Of a stretch of 64,000 nucleotides of DNA, positions 35,701 through 44,730 are shown one piece after another. Origin of the DNA: Branchiostoma floridae. Its lineage: Eukaryota > Chordata > Leptocardii > Amphioxiformes > Branchiostomatidae. Under the pieces are notes generated by a model. The model worked only from the letters and a program-made list of their open reading frames with translations. It was not told where the DNA came from and ran no database searches. The DNA lies in assembly GCF_000003815.2 (NCBI RefSeq), contig NC_049982.1:15580956-15644955 (forward strand). Direction: 5' to 3'. Made by a program: the position numbers and the translations under genes. Within the stretch, counting starts at the first letter, position 1. The number at the start of each line of letters is the position of its first letter.

Positions 35701-38700
35701 GAAGACACTTGTTCTGCATGAGGTGATCAGTGCCATTGTCTCTCTGATCTTCAACATCACCGGGCTCTGGATCCAGGAAACTGTCAACCTGGGGCTGATG
35801 CCATCATCACTGAGCAGAGGTGTGTCTTGGTTTGTTTTTTGTTTACACATTGTGCATGCAGATGACATATCTACAACCCAAAGTCATTGTAGTTGTCTGT
35901 AGATGTAGATGTGCTGCCTGGAGGCCCAAACTTTACCTTAACAAGAACTAACCACATACCAGCTATCCTCTCAATCCATCCAGCTGTTCTTTAATCATAC
36001 GGACCAAAAATATACACATTCAGACAGATAGACAGATACACAAACACAGAGACTTCAAAAACAATACCTGTAGATTTTTCATAATGATGGTGCTAAAGAC
36101 TATGCAGTTACTTAGTTTCTTACCTCTTACCTTTGCAGACACAAGTGAGCAGTCCTCAGGACCAGAGAACTCACCGCCCCTGTTTCTGAGATGTCCCAAG
36201 CCTCCTCTTGCTTCCAACCAATCAGATTATCAAAAAACTAACAGTGGTCTTATCCAATCGCCATTCAGTGACGTGTTTGTACCAGAATCTATGCAACCGC
36301 CCCGATCGGGACCAATAGTCAGAGTCAGAAGTACAGAGCATTCCCTCCAACCAATCAACCTGGAAGGTCGCTTCAACAACCAATCACAGGGTGAGACGCC
36401 ATATCATACAACCAATGGGGAAGCTGCTCAGGAACCGTCAGCTGATGAATGCATGGTTACCAGAGTGGGTCATGGAGGAATACAGTCTCCCAGGACTGGT
36501 CCTCATCCTGTGCTGATGAAACAGCTCACACCCAGAAGTGCCAAGACTCTGTCTTCTGTGGACCAGTGTTTCATCGAGAGGATGTCAGGAGGAGATGACA
36601 CAGAGGAAGGGCTCACACATGGCAGTGTTACTATCGGTCAGTTAAGTCTTGCTGTTAAAGCTACATGTTTATCCAGCTGAGCCACAGTACACAGTTTAAA
36701 TCAGCCCTTAAGGTTAACCCCATCTTGGTGCTCAGTGCAATGTACGTTTCAGGTCCTGCATGCTTGATTTGATTCTCAGGGTAGCTGTAGCTGAAGAACT
36801 TGGTTTTATATGTAGTGATTACAGTTTCTTGACCTGCCGAAACCTAGTCACACAAACTTCTTCAGTTTTATATATCTGGAAATGATTTTTAAAAAACACA
36901 TTCTTCGTCCTCTGGTGAGGTGTGCTATTGTTTCATGGAATGCCAGAGATATTGGTTTTTAGTGTTTGATACCTAGCCCTCTGACTTACGCCTACAGGAG
37001 AAGATTTTCACAAGATCTTCCAAAGCCTAATCCAGTATTCCATCCTGGTGTTGAGTAATTGCTGTGGAACACGTGATGTGGACACGTGGCAGCTGGCGAA
37101 CATGGCGCTGACCCAGTCTGGAGCCCTGCACATGGCCTGGTGCGCCCTCTCCTCCTGCCATAGGAAGCTGAGGTACAGTCTCAGGGTAAGTCAGGCTGTG
37201 GGAAACACTGAGGCTTGAGGATTTCATCAACATGCTGAATATGCAGATTGAGAAGAAATTAAGTGATGGCACCAAGATAGAAAGTAGCTCTGACTGTTGA
37301 AAACTGAGGCATGTGTTGAAGATAAGGGCAGTTGTTATAATTTAACTGCTACATTGTTTTTTCTTGCATATCACGTACAATCCATTCATTTTGAAACAAA
37401 AAAGTACCCCCTCATGTTAAAAGTTGTTGATAACTGTTTGAAATTGTTAGTATCAATGTCTTCCTTGTCCTCAGCTGCCGGTGGCTTCTTTGGTGACAAG
37501 GCTAGCCTCGGGCCCTCTTGGGAAAAGCAGCAGTACTGCAGCTGTGGTGCTGAACCCATCTGACTGCACCTCAGCACTCATGCTCAGTTCAAACCTGCTG
37601 GAGGTGTGTGTACTTGTTTATCAGTAGTTATCCCTAGTTTTTATTTTCCAATATTTGTTTATGACATCATGGTTTGTTATGATATTATGACAGACTGAGC
37701 ACCAAATCTGATGTACCTTGCATATTACATTTGTTGCATCAAGTCCCAGAGTGGACAGAGACTTTGGCAACTCCGTAATGACAGAGCCTTCTACCCTGCA
37801 GGCTCGTAATGACAGCTGGACGTTTGAGAGTATACGAGCCACCCAACCAGTGAACAGGCCATGGGAGAGTGCCCAGCCTTCCGGGTGGTACTATGAGGTA
37901 AGGGCTAAAATTTTGGGCTAAAGGTCCAGACAACAAGATCTTGTGCACAATGTATTAGCCAGCTGAGTTGAAGTAAGCAAGAGTCTTGTATAATGCAGAC
38001 CAAAAGTTAGAAATTTATTTAGATCATCCACCTTTTCCCAAGTAACTGTCATTGAAGTCAAAGATTGAAGTTGAAAAAATTAAGTTAAAGGTGTTTTTTT
38101 CCAGATTGAACTGAAGTCCTGTGGAATCATCCAGATAGGCTGGGCCACAAGGGACTGTGAGTTTGGGCCTGAGAAAGGTTAGCCACCTGCATTGAAATTC
38201 CTTCAATTATTTCCAAGTTTTTGTGTCATGTATATGTTGTATGTAATGTATTTCTTTATCATTGATTTTTTAACCAATGCTGATGTCTTTGACTGCAACA
38301 GAAAACCATGGTGAAAGTTCTACTGAAGTACAGACATATATTGTTTTGTATTGACATTTTGCTTTAGGTATTGGGGTTGGTGACAATGTACAGTCCTGTG
38401 CATTCGATGGTGCCAGGTGTAAAGTTTGGAGGGGTCCAATCACAGAGCAGAAGGTACAAGGTTTGATACTGTACTCGATTTTTCCACCATAATGATTAGT
38501 TTCAAAATGTTCAAATAACCAAAGTATATACCAAGCAGCTTATTTCACACATGTGAATTTTAAGGGCCAAAATAATATTGAAAAGATGACCTGCAAGTAG
38601 GGGTTATTAATGGATTGGGAAACTAGTTGTATGCTTTTTTGGCCGAGGCTTTAACTCATCAAGTACTGCATATTCTTTGTGTGTTTGGCTTCATTTTGCT

Positions 38701-41700
38701 TGTTGAGAGAATGAAACACTGCAGCATTTTTGTGCCTTTCAGGATAATGAGTATGGAACAGAATGGCATTCTGCAGACATTGTCAGTTGCCTCTTGTACA
38801 GGTGAGTAGATGCCTGAATGTCCTTAAACATCTCCATCTCTTTTGCTTAATTTATTCACAGAGCGCAATTGGATTTTAATAGCATGTACAAGGAAATTGA
38901 TTTGACTTTGACTTTATTTTAATTGCAAACAGAACAAATTGATTTCATTCTGATTTCTTGGTTCCAGCAATGGAAATGTATGCTTCTGGCTTAACGGTGT
39001 CAATATGGGAATAGCTTATAGAGGTAAGTTTTATTGTTGTTATAATGTGATTAAGATCATGCTTACTCAAGTTACTGGTGCCTTGGCTCGTGGCCTTGTG
39101 ATGCCTACTATACACATTGTGTATCTACTACAACACAAGACTAAGAAAGAAAGGTGTTACATATATAGCAGTGAATCCCTTTATTCCCATGTGTAACACT
39201 TGTCACACTACTAGAGTTCTTTAAACACTATCAAACGTTTTATGTGTAGAATAATGTAACTGCAACAACAATCCTCCCCAGGTTTGGACATGGCCCAGGA
39301 ATGGTACCCTGCAGCCTCCCTGTCCACTGAGCAGCAGATTCTCTTCAACTTTGGTATCCAGCCATTCAGGTGAGACTATCAGCCATGGAATGGTGGAGAT
39401 TTTGTTAGAATAAAATCACCAGATTTACAAAGATTTTCAAACAAAACATTGCACAGAATAATGTTAAGAATAAGATTAGACTTATCGTACCAAAACCTTG
39501 CAAATCTAGTTCAATCACTGTTTGCAGCAGGGCTCTAGCCAGCATCCGTTTTTCTGTCAATTGACGGAAATTTGCTGCGTGTTACGGAAAAATTTAAAAC
39601 CAATCCATCAACTTTGACGGACAAAATCCTTGGTGGATTAGCTACAGGCGGCTTGCGGACGCCATCCACGGCCGTAAAAGCCACACGTGTTTGTTTTGCT
39701 ATTGTTATCATTGTTGACGAAGTGTGTCGGTGGCCTTTCGCATACAATAATCTCATTAAAGACCCGTTTTTCAAGGTCTTCAGTCTTTCTAACTCCTGGA
39801 ATAGTGTTTTCGCGACAATGGGAATTGGCTGACGGAAAAAAATTTCGAGCTGGCTAGGGCCCTGGTTTGCAGTGATATGAAGTTCCTTCATGAATGATGA
39901 CTATAAGTTCCATATCCCTAGTAGGGAAGAACATGATTGCATACATTGTATAGAGTATTGTATTAAAAGTGTTGTTCTACATGACGTTTGTTTTCTCCAG
40001 ATTTTGTCCACCAGACGGCTTTCTACCTGTGTCAGAGGTCGTCTTGCACAAGTCCAGTGCCTCCCACATTATCCCTGCTCCCACTGTGAAGGGTGCACAA
40101 AAGAGGCACAAGCGGAAACTTTATTCAAGGAGGAAGCCTTTCAGCCCCAGAATCTCCAAGGAGAACGGAGGCCTTGCATTTGACTACCGTCCACAGGCTG
40201 TGCAGTGGTGGGTGCCGCTAAACGGGATTGCGGAGGAGATCGATGGATCCGAGGAGGAGTCAATAGAGGATAGTACAGAGGTACCAGATGTATGACTTTG
40301 TACATCCATGACATATTTGATGGATCTCCTTGGATCACCATTACAGTCTGTGTGACCATTGTAAATGGCTTGTGCTAACAACATGCCTTTTTTTGTTGTT
40401 TTAAGGATTCTATCTTTGATCACCAGACCTTAGACCTGGAGGGAGGGGGAGACCCAGAAACTCCACGGGTCCAAAACCTGTGGCTATACTATGAGATCAC
40501 TGTCTCTGGTCGACAGGAAAGGTGAGTGTCCAGCCCTTCTTCGGGCATCTGAATTTACCTGTTGCACTGTGGTTTGATCTTTTGGTAAAGGACATGTCTT
40601 TAAGGGTCATATCATATGAGACACATACTGCATAGGTGATATGAGACACATACTGCATACCACATGTACATTGCAAAGTGTTTGTTGAATAGTGTTAGGA
40701 ATGAAAACAACGTAATGTTTGATCTTTATCTTGTATCTGCAGAACAGAGGACCTGGAGTTTGGGTTCAGCACCATGGACAGGAAAGCTAAGGTAGGACAG
40801 ATGCCATGTATCTTGACATGTGTTAACCCATTTTACCCATAGAAAGTAGCATGGAGGGGTCTAGTCAGGTCACCAAACCTGCTTTTGTTTGATTGGATGG
40901 TAAAAATCTGACCTGGAATATTTCATGGAGAATCTAGTCTTTAAAACTTTTAACAAGGTTTAACTTGATGTGTGGAAAGTCTATGTTGACTATGAAAATT
41001 AATGATATCTTGCCTTCTCTGTTTCAGGTGTTTGCAGTGCTGTCCCCACATGGTTCTCTCTTCCTGCCCAGTGGTCACAAAATCCAGGTAACCTGGGGCT
41101 AGATAATCAACTATTCAAAATAATATATTCATCTAGTCTTGTCTAGGAGACTTACTTAAACTTAGAGGCTCCCACATTGTTTGATACATGAGGCAGTTGG
41201 GGTAGTCCTGTCAGCTTGTCTAGGAGAGCAGATTGAAGGTAAATCTAGACTTATAAAACTTTTGTATTGAGAAGTTCATACAATGTATATCACTCCTGCT
41301 TTATCCTTACCCCTAGCTGCAGGAGGATGACTTCTCAGTGTTGCTGACTCTGGGGTGTGGCTTGACTGATAACAGCACTGTGGTCTTCATGCTGAACAGC
41401 CGGGCACTTGGTGAGACACATCATACCTCAGCTATATTTGATGTCTGCAAACAGCAGAAACTACATGTAATAATATGGAAAATAAAAGAATGTATCATAA
41501 TGTTGTCAAAAAGCTGCCAGAAAATACAATTGCCTATGTGGTTGAAACTCTCACTGCAAAACTATGTTTGCTTTTTCCACTTCCTTGCTTCAGGTTGAGG
41601 GTCTCCAAATTCCATCAAATTCATAAAGCTTCATTCAAACCAAGGAAGTTTTAATTATCAAAACCTTGCTCAAACTAGATCTTTGGTTTTGAAATCGGAA

Positions 41701-41978
41701 ACATTACGTTCATTATTCCATTTACCATTATTCCATTACCATGTACATTCACAGAGCCAGAACATCCCTTTGAAGAGGAGATGGAACATGATCCCAAGCT
41801 GCCCTACACCAGCTGTCCTCACCTCGACATGAACGTGGGTCAGCGCAGGTTCCTGTACCAGCCTGGCAGCCTGCAGGTCCACCGGCTAAACCAGGCGGCG
41901 CTGCTGCACGACTGGCACCAGCAGCGGATGGAGGGCTTCCAGGTGCATGGGGAGACACCCCCGCAGACAGACCTCTGA
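11665..41978 (+). CDS. Large membrane-anchored ARM-like repeat protein with C-terminal SPRY domain (whole gene)
   Basis: At least 37 exons can be joined with consistent phases; about 1,500 residues are visible and more are lost in two gaps (17650-17749, 22246-23097). The order is: N-terminal hydrophobic anchor; long all-helical leucine-rich repeats resembling armadillo/HEAT units; a serine/proline-rich insert encoded by one 498-nt exon; a SPRY/B30.2 domain; then a second beta-rich segment and the end. SPRY domains bind partner proteins, and ARM-like solenoids act as scaffolds. An N-terminal anchor with an Arg-rich cytosolic flank suggests the protein sits on a membrane (mitochondrial outer membrane or ER) facing the cytosol. 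I do not recognise a named human orthologue. No RING or HECT catalytic domain is seen. Exons of the four parts are listed separately. Confidence 0.75.
12340..12990. repeat. Repeat element built on GCGCGTGAAAA motifs
   Basis: Around ten copies of GCGCGTGAAAA occur, forward in the left part (12370-12420) and mostly reversed in the right part (12714-12965). Outer sequences are imperfect inverted copies (left GGGGAACGGGTTTTCTGCGCG; right, read backward, GGGATGGGGTTTTGTGCGCG). Inside, CCCTTGGGAATA followed by TAATTTGCATATT is directly repeated at about 12545 and 12890. The structure suggests a non-autonomous transposon with subterminal repeats, but no target duplication was found. It lies in intron 1 of the ARM-like/SPRY gene. 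Confidence 0.6.
13956..14055. other. Assembly gap (100 N)
   Basis: A run of exactly 100 N, so its true size is probably unknown. It falls in intron 2 of the large gene. Confidence 1.
16161..22245 (+). CDS. Exons 5-15: helical (ARM/HEAT-like) solenoid
   Basis: Exons: 16161-16185 (25 nt), 16767-16873, 17066-17136, 17341-17440, 17604-17756 (cut by the gap at 17650-17749), 18728-18856, 20585-20713, 21161-21286, 21541-21672, 21912-22037, 22217 into the gap at 22246. Exons from 18728 on are strikingly uniform (126-132 nt, about 42-44 residues, all in phase 1), as expected when one ARM/HEAT unit is encoded per exon. Typical stretches are DPELVYWAVAVIHEFAIN, VVHWALVLTHDLAMI and DLTFWAAALLLNLAMTS, a recurring x-x-W-A-h-x-h-h-x-x-h-A pattern (h, hydrophobic). 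Confidence 0.75.
17650..17749. other. Assembly gap (100 N) inside an exon
   Basis: Coding sequence runs into the gap (NLFQMLVIF) and a donor (GGGAAAG|GTGAGT) follows at 17756, so part of one or more exons is missing. Confidence 1.
17810..18576. mobile_element. hAT-like non-autonomous element with GTGCAAGTAA repeats
   Basis: The ends are inverted: CAGGGCTAGAAATACCAC at left and the complement of CAGGGCTCGAAATACAC at right. Just inside each end are clustered copies of GTGCAAGT in both orientations (17835-17905 and 18490-18550). CAGGG ends are characteristic of hAT transposons. The expected 8-bp duplication is not clean; only GGTTTA is recognisable on both sides. The interior has a 110-codon frame with no recognised domain. 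Located in an intron of the large gene. Confidence 0.65.
18918..19859. mobile_element. Pogo/Tigger-like element with TA duplication
   Basis: It begins CAGTCAAACCTGTCTATAGC and ends with the complement of CAGTCAAACCTGTATTAGC, with TA on both sides (18916-18917, 19860-19861). It shares ends and GGCCAC phrases with 3656-3833 but is much longer (942 bp plus an unknown gap). A minus-strand open frame (about 19437-19680) runs into the 100-N gap; no transposase motif is visible. Confidence 0.75.
19682..19781. other. Assembly gap (100 N)
   Basis: A run of 100 N inside the pogo-like element; the missing part may hold more of its interior. Confidence 1.
20838..21080 (+). repeat. tRNA-derived SINE
   Basis: A tRNA-like head contains a box A-like TGGGTAGATTG at about 20859 and a box B match GGTTTGATCCC at about 20895, spaced as in RNA polymerase III promoters. 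A non-tRNA body follows. It sits in an intron of the large gene. Confidence 0.6.
22246..23097. other. Assembly gap (852 N)
   Basis: An 852-base gap that follows an exon cut at 22245 and very likely hides at least one exon of the large gene. Confidence 1.
23098..36636 (+). CDS. Middle exons: linker, further helices and Ser/Pro-rich insert
   Basis: Exons: 23314-23402 (or from 23334), 23678-23870, 32561-32731, 34078-34175, 34937-35034, 35282-35382, 35691-35819, 36139-36636. The piece at 23098-23140, just after the gap, may be the end of a lost exon, but its phase does not fit the 23314 acceptor. The first exons encode a beta-rich stretch (DIEIPCLSSIHHNWEG, HLAFIIIWGKHNQLYLS). Then come more helices (LELLEILARHEEFQDVIICR). 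The 498-nt exon encodes a low-complexity Ser/Pro/Gln-rich segment with no domain, probably disordered. Intron 23871-32560 (8.7 kb) carries the long inverted-arm block. Confidence 0.7.
24459..24803 (+). repeat. Left arm of a 345-bp inverted repeat rich in CCTGCAGG
   Basis: This 345-bp sequence recurs, reverse-complemented and with only one mismatch noticed, at 31833-32177. Its outer end starts AAGAAGCTCC; its inner half (24629-24803) holds nine CCTGCAGG palindromes, mostly as TTCCTGCAGGAA, plus three imperfect ones. The base before it is preceded by GTGA (24455-24458), matching GTGA just after the right arm. Located in the 8.7-kb intron of the ARM-like/SPRY gene. Confidence 0.9.
25905..26330. 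other. Assembly gap (426 N)
   Basis: A 426-base gap inside the block bounded by the inverted arms. Confidence 1.
26396..26447. repeat. Perfect 15-bp hairpin
   Basis: TGATACTGATAGCCA is followed 22 nt later by its exact complement TGGCTATCAGTATCA. It is probably part of a transposon or RNA structure; no further assignment is possible. Confidence 0.6.
26713..27033 (+). pseudogene. Remnant of a LINE reverse-transcriptase C-terminus
   Basis: A 106-residue frame contains RICQYCNLNKIEDECHFIVY followed by a further Cys (YCTLYNN). This is the C-x2-C-x7-EDE-x-H-F-x4-C arrangement found just after the reverse transcriptase in many non-LTR retrotransposons of invertebrates. The upstream catalytic part is absent or degraded, so this is a 5'-truncated copy, as is usual for LINEs. 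It lies inside the inverted-arm block. Confidence 0.7.
27667..27766. other. Assembly gap (100 N)
   Basis: A run of 100 N in the large intron. Confidence 1.
28185..28304 (+). repeat. tRNA-derived SINE fragment
   Basis: A tRNA-like stretch (GCTTGAGTGGTAAATGTGTT, then a box B-like GGTTAAAATCC within a CCCAGG...CCTGGG stem) indicates a SINE head. It is directly adjacent to the hAT-like element beginning at 28313. Confidence 0.5.
28313..29545. mobile_element. hAT-like non-autonomous element, 1,233 bp, 8-bp target duplication
   Basis: Inverted ends AGGGCCTGCATG and (complement) AGGGTCTGCATG are flanked by an exact 8-bp duplication CTTCTGTG (28305-28312, 29546-29553), the hAT size. Both subterminal zones contain tandem copies of CACCGTTAAGCGTTACC-type units (28334-28500 and 29436-29530), possible transposase-binding repeats. 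The centre has about four degenerate units of 170-180 bp starting near 28550, 28731, 28900 and 29077, each opening with AAATGCAG. No transposase was recognised. Confidence 0.8.
29974..30073. other. Assembly gap (100 N)
   Basis: A run of 100 N in the large intron, next to a poly-T/poly-G stretch (29865-29890) that may have stopped assembly. Confidence 1.
30125..30290 (-). repeat. tRNA-derived SINE, minus strand
   Basis: On the minus strand, GGCGACAGCGGTAGCGTACT is followed at tRNA-like spacing by box B GGTTTGAATCC. This is a tRNA-derived SINE head; the rest is not delimited. Confidence 0.55.
31833..32177 (-). repeat. Right arm of the 345-bp inverted repeat
   Basis: Reverse complement of 24459-24803 with identical length. 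The one difference noticed is near 32063 (GTGCATC against GTACATC in the same sense). The arm ends GGAGCTTCTT and is followed by GTGA (32178-32181). The two arms bound a 7,719-bp block that may be one large transposon with terminal inverted repeats. Confidence 0.9.
32912..33791. mobile_element. Inverted-repeat DNA element with ATACCGGTC ends
   Basis: CATTGGCATAATACCGGTC at the left recurs as its exact complement at the right end (33773-33791). Additional TACCGGTCG copies lie inside at about 33142 and 33757. No clean target duplication was found and there is no transposase, so it is a non-autonomous DNA transposon of unassigned superfamily within an intron of the large gene. Confidence 0.6.
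36998..41978 (+). CDS. C-terminal exons: SPRY/B30.2 domain and tail
   Basis: Exons: 36998-37185, 37475-37603, 37802-37897, 38105-38177, 38368-38453, 38743-38801, 38968-39023, 39282-39369, 40001-40280, 40406-40521, 40743-40791, 41028-41087, 41317-41410, 41755-41978 (stop TGA). The SPRY domain starts at GWYYEIELKSCGIIQIGWAT, continues GIGVGDNVQSCAFDGARCK, then CLLYSNGNVCFWLNGV and ends QQILFNFGIQPFRF. These match SPRY signature strands and most resemble the RSPRY1 type, but no RING finger is present. After a basic linker (QKRHKRKLYSRRK) a second beta-rich stretch (LWLYYEITVSGRQE ... DLEFGFSTMDRKAKVF) may be a diverged SPRY-like fold. It ends with a hydrophilic tail. Confidence 0.8.
39528..39864. 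mobile_element. hAT-like MITE, 337 bp, exact 8-bp target duplication
   Basis: The ends are CAGGGCTCTAGCCAGC and (complement) CAGGGCCCTAGCCAGC, flanked on both sides by GTTTGCAG (39520-39527, 39865-39872). CAGGG ends with an 8-bp duplication define a hAT-type insertion. Inside are several copies of the phrase GACGGA. Long frames on both strands have no recognised domain. It lies in a SPRY-region intron. Confidence 0.88.
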
Positions 41979-42004
41979 TTCCTCATCTGGGGTTTCTCGC
42001 GTTA

Positions 42005-42362
42005 GGCCACACCAATTTAATTTCACGGATTCGCTCGCTCCTATTTTTTTGGGGAAAAAAATAAAAATAAAAATTACCACTCAGCAAATTTTCACCATTA
42101 ATGAAACCATTCACCAACTTTCTGGTGTAGCAAATTGGCCTTTATATTATAAGCTCCTTAAAGTGTGGGTACACGTGCTGTTACTGTACAGTAATAGTGT
42201 TTTTGTACTTTTTTCAAGCTAAAAACTTTTTATTCTTTACGTTTTGGATTAGCCCTTACCTTTACCCCAACCATTTTACAATTTTTATTTTTATTTCGCC
42301 CTCTCGCTCCATATTTTTTATTAAAAAAAATCCGTGAACCAAGAAATTAAATTGGTGTGGCC
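42005..42362. mobile_element. PIF/Harbinger-like MITE, 358 bp, TTA duplication
   Basis: The inverted ends GGCCACACCAATTTAATTTC are nearly perfect (right end complement GGCCACACCAATTTAATTTC) and are flanked by TTA on both sides (42002-42004, 42363-42365). GG ends plus a 3-bp TTA duplication fit PIF/Harbinger. It starts 27 bp after the stop codon of the large gene, so it is probably transcribed in the 3' untranslated region. Confidence 0.82.
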
Positions 42363-42452
42363 TTATCTGACATTTGACAGAACTTGTTGTCCTACTTCTG
42401 ACCATTCTGACAAACATGATGGGCACTAAGTCACACATTCCAATGCAGAGAA

Positions 42453-42458
42453 AATAAA
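42453..42458 (+). terminator. Candidate polyadenylation signal AATAAA
   Basis: A canonical hexamer lies 475 nt after the stop of the ARM-like/SPRY gene and beyond the MITE. It is the first canonical one past the MITE; AATAAA-like runs inside the MITE (about 42059-42064) could also be used. Confidence 0.3.
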
Positions 42459-42469
42459 AATCTGATTAA

Positions 42470-44730
42470 ACTATGCTATGATATTAAACAAAAAGCTAAC
42501 ATAAGCTATGTCGAAGGCCAAGAAACATGAATGTTCTATGCAGCAGTCACCTGCTGTTGTACGATTATTGTATTCTTGAAAGGTCAAAAACTTCTCACAT
42601 GTTGACTTTTTTGGTGCCTATTCATTACCTGCCACAAATATGCTGGGCAGTCTTTTGAAGTCTGTTCTGTGTGACACTGTTGTTGCTTTCTCATTTTGGA
42701 TTCAAAATCCTTAAGATATATGTAATGTTTTTGTGTTACATATTTGAAATTTTCAAAAAGTTTGAAGTTTTGGTTCCAATTTGTACATGTGTGTATTAAG
42801 ATTATTTTTGTTTGACATTTTATGTGTTTATAATGAATAGGAATGAGTAAACAAATTACTGGTATACAGGAGCATTATTGTATGTATTTCAGGACATTGA
42901 GTGAAGTTTATAATCAGGTGACATAGATGTAAAGAAAGAAAGACTTACTCAGTGCTTTCCTGCTACACCTCAAGTGACTGTGCCACCATGATTGTATAGA
43001 TAGGAATCAATATCTTTCAAATTATGCTGCTAGCAAAGATTTATCTTACAACTACGGAAGCAAATTTTGGAAGACTCAGACAGGTGAAAAATAAATGTGC
43101 ACATTTCGATTTACTGTATACTGAATCTTTATACCGTGTAACTAGAGTGTACGAACTATTTCTGGGAGCAAACAACTGACTTCCACCACTGCCAAAGAAT
43201 TTGTACATTTAATGTTCTAAGTTGTATACAGCACACACTTACTCTGGATAGATCTGCTAGCCTGGCTGTCTGCTCAGGGTCACATCTGTTCTACTTACAC
43301 CACCGCAGACATAAGTATAAACCTAAGTAGGATCAGATATATTTTAAGAAAGGTAAATGTGGTTAATAGACCAAAGTTCTAATGGCACTTTTGTACTCTG
43401 TGACAATTTTCCTCACAAATGTAATGGCAGATTGAACAATATATGCTGCAAATGTTGTTCTTTTTCTACTGAAGTGTGTTGTAAACTGTGACTGCTGCTA
43501 TTTGTGTCTCAATTGTTAGAATTACATTATTTTGTTCCTATCCTCAAAGATCTTTCTTACTTTATGTGACTGAGGGTGTGAAATACAAGTGAATAACTAG
43601 AATAAAGGCATAGAAGCAGTGTTAGCTGCTAGGATGTCGTTACACTTGTACTTGAAAAAGAAGAATATTGTTTTGCATATGACCTCACAGTCTCTTGTAC
43701 TTTGTTTCAAAGCATAACTCTTATATCTATCATCACATTTAATCAGTTCTTACCAGCAGTGAGGTACAGATCTGGCAGAACTTATCAAGGATAAGTCTGG
43801 GATAAGTGTATGCTGTTTTCTCAGGCCAACATGGCAACTGAATGCATCATCATCCAACCAGCACCTGGCTGTCAGTCCCTGTCTTACCTCCAAGCAGATA
43901 TGTGGTGTGGGCTCCTTTATGTAGTATAGTATAATATTTGCACCAGCATATGGAAAATTTTATGAGTATCATATTTTTAATACATCTAAAAGTATAAAGT
44001 TCAAATGTCTGACTTAGCTCTTTAACAATTAGATGGATCAATGGAGACTCTTCCATATGAATCAAGGTGTTTTTTTTAACCTCCTTGATCAGATAACGTT
44101 ATAACATATTTATATGACAGTATAATAAAGGAAAGATTGGAAATGCCATCTTAATTTTTTTAGGACGTCCTGCCGATGTCTGCCTCTTCCAGTCTTGGCC
44201 CTGTGGGTATTTCAAATGATTCCCGGAGTAGTAGGCGTGCCAAACGCCGGTGTGAGATTCACTAGTGGTAGGAGATCTACAGGTCAGATAGGTCATATGG
44301 AGGTCACTTGAATCTTTAATGTTGCACTTGAGTAGCTATGCTCACAATATTATTGTTCTTCGCTGAAATCTGGGCCTAGGAAGTTACTACAGGCGTCAAA
44401 CCAGGGAGTTACGTCTGGAGACTTTGGACAGGGCAAAAAGAGAAGTAACCATACCTGCGCCGCTCCGAGGAAGAGCGAAACTGAGTTGCAAATTATAAAG
44501 GTGGGAGGGGGGCATACTCTGTTTGCCCCAAACAGCAAAATTACACTAGCAAGGAGGACGAAGAACATGAGTTGAAATCAACGTTTGTTAACCAGTGAAT
44601 TTGTCTTCGATGACCAGTTGATTTGAACAGTAGGCTTACTACTCGAAACGATTTGCCGGAAATTATACAGTACAGTAGTGAAGAAGAGACACCTGTTGAC
44701 CTGAAGAGTGAATAGCAGTGGAAGAAGACG
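42470..44730. other. Intergenic spacer, no gene recognised
   Basis: This separates the ARM-like/SPRY gene from the RMDN1-like gene. Only short unsupported frames are seen. The last few hundred bases presumably contain the RMDN1 promoter and 5' untranslated region; no TATA box stands out. Confidence 0.4.

Noticed and set aside
37718-37801. In-frame extension upstream of the SPRY exon (VDRDFGNSVMTEPSTLQ)
   Set aside because: It is open, but no acceptor fits the phase of the preceding exon, whereas CCCTGCAG at 37801 does.
39535-39891. Overlapping long frames on both strands
   Set aside because: They lie wholly inside the hAT MITE with an exact 8-bp duplication; no domain is visible.
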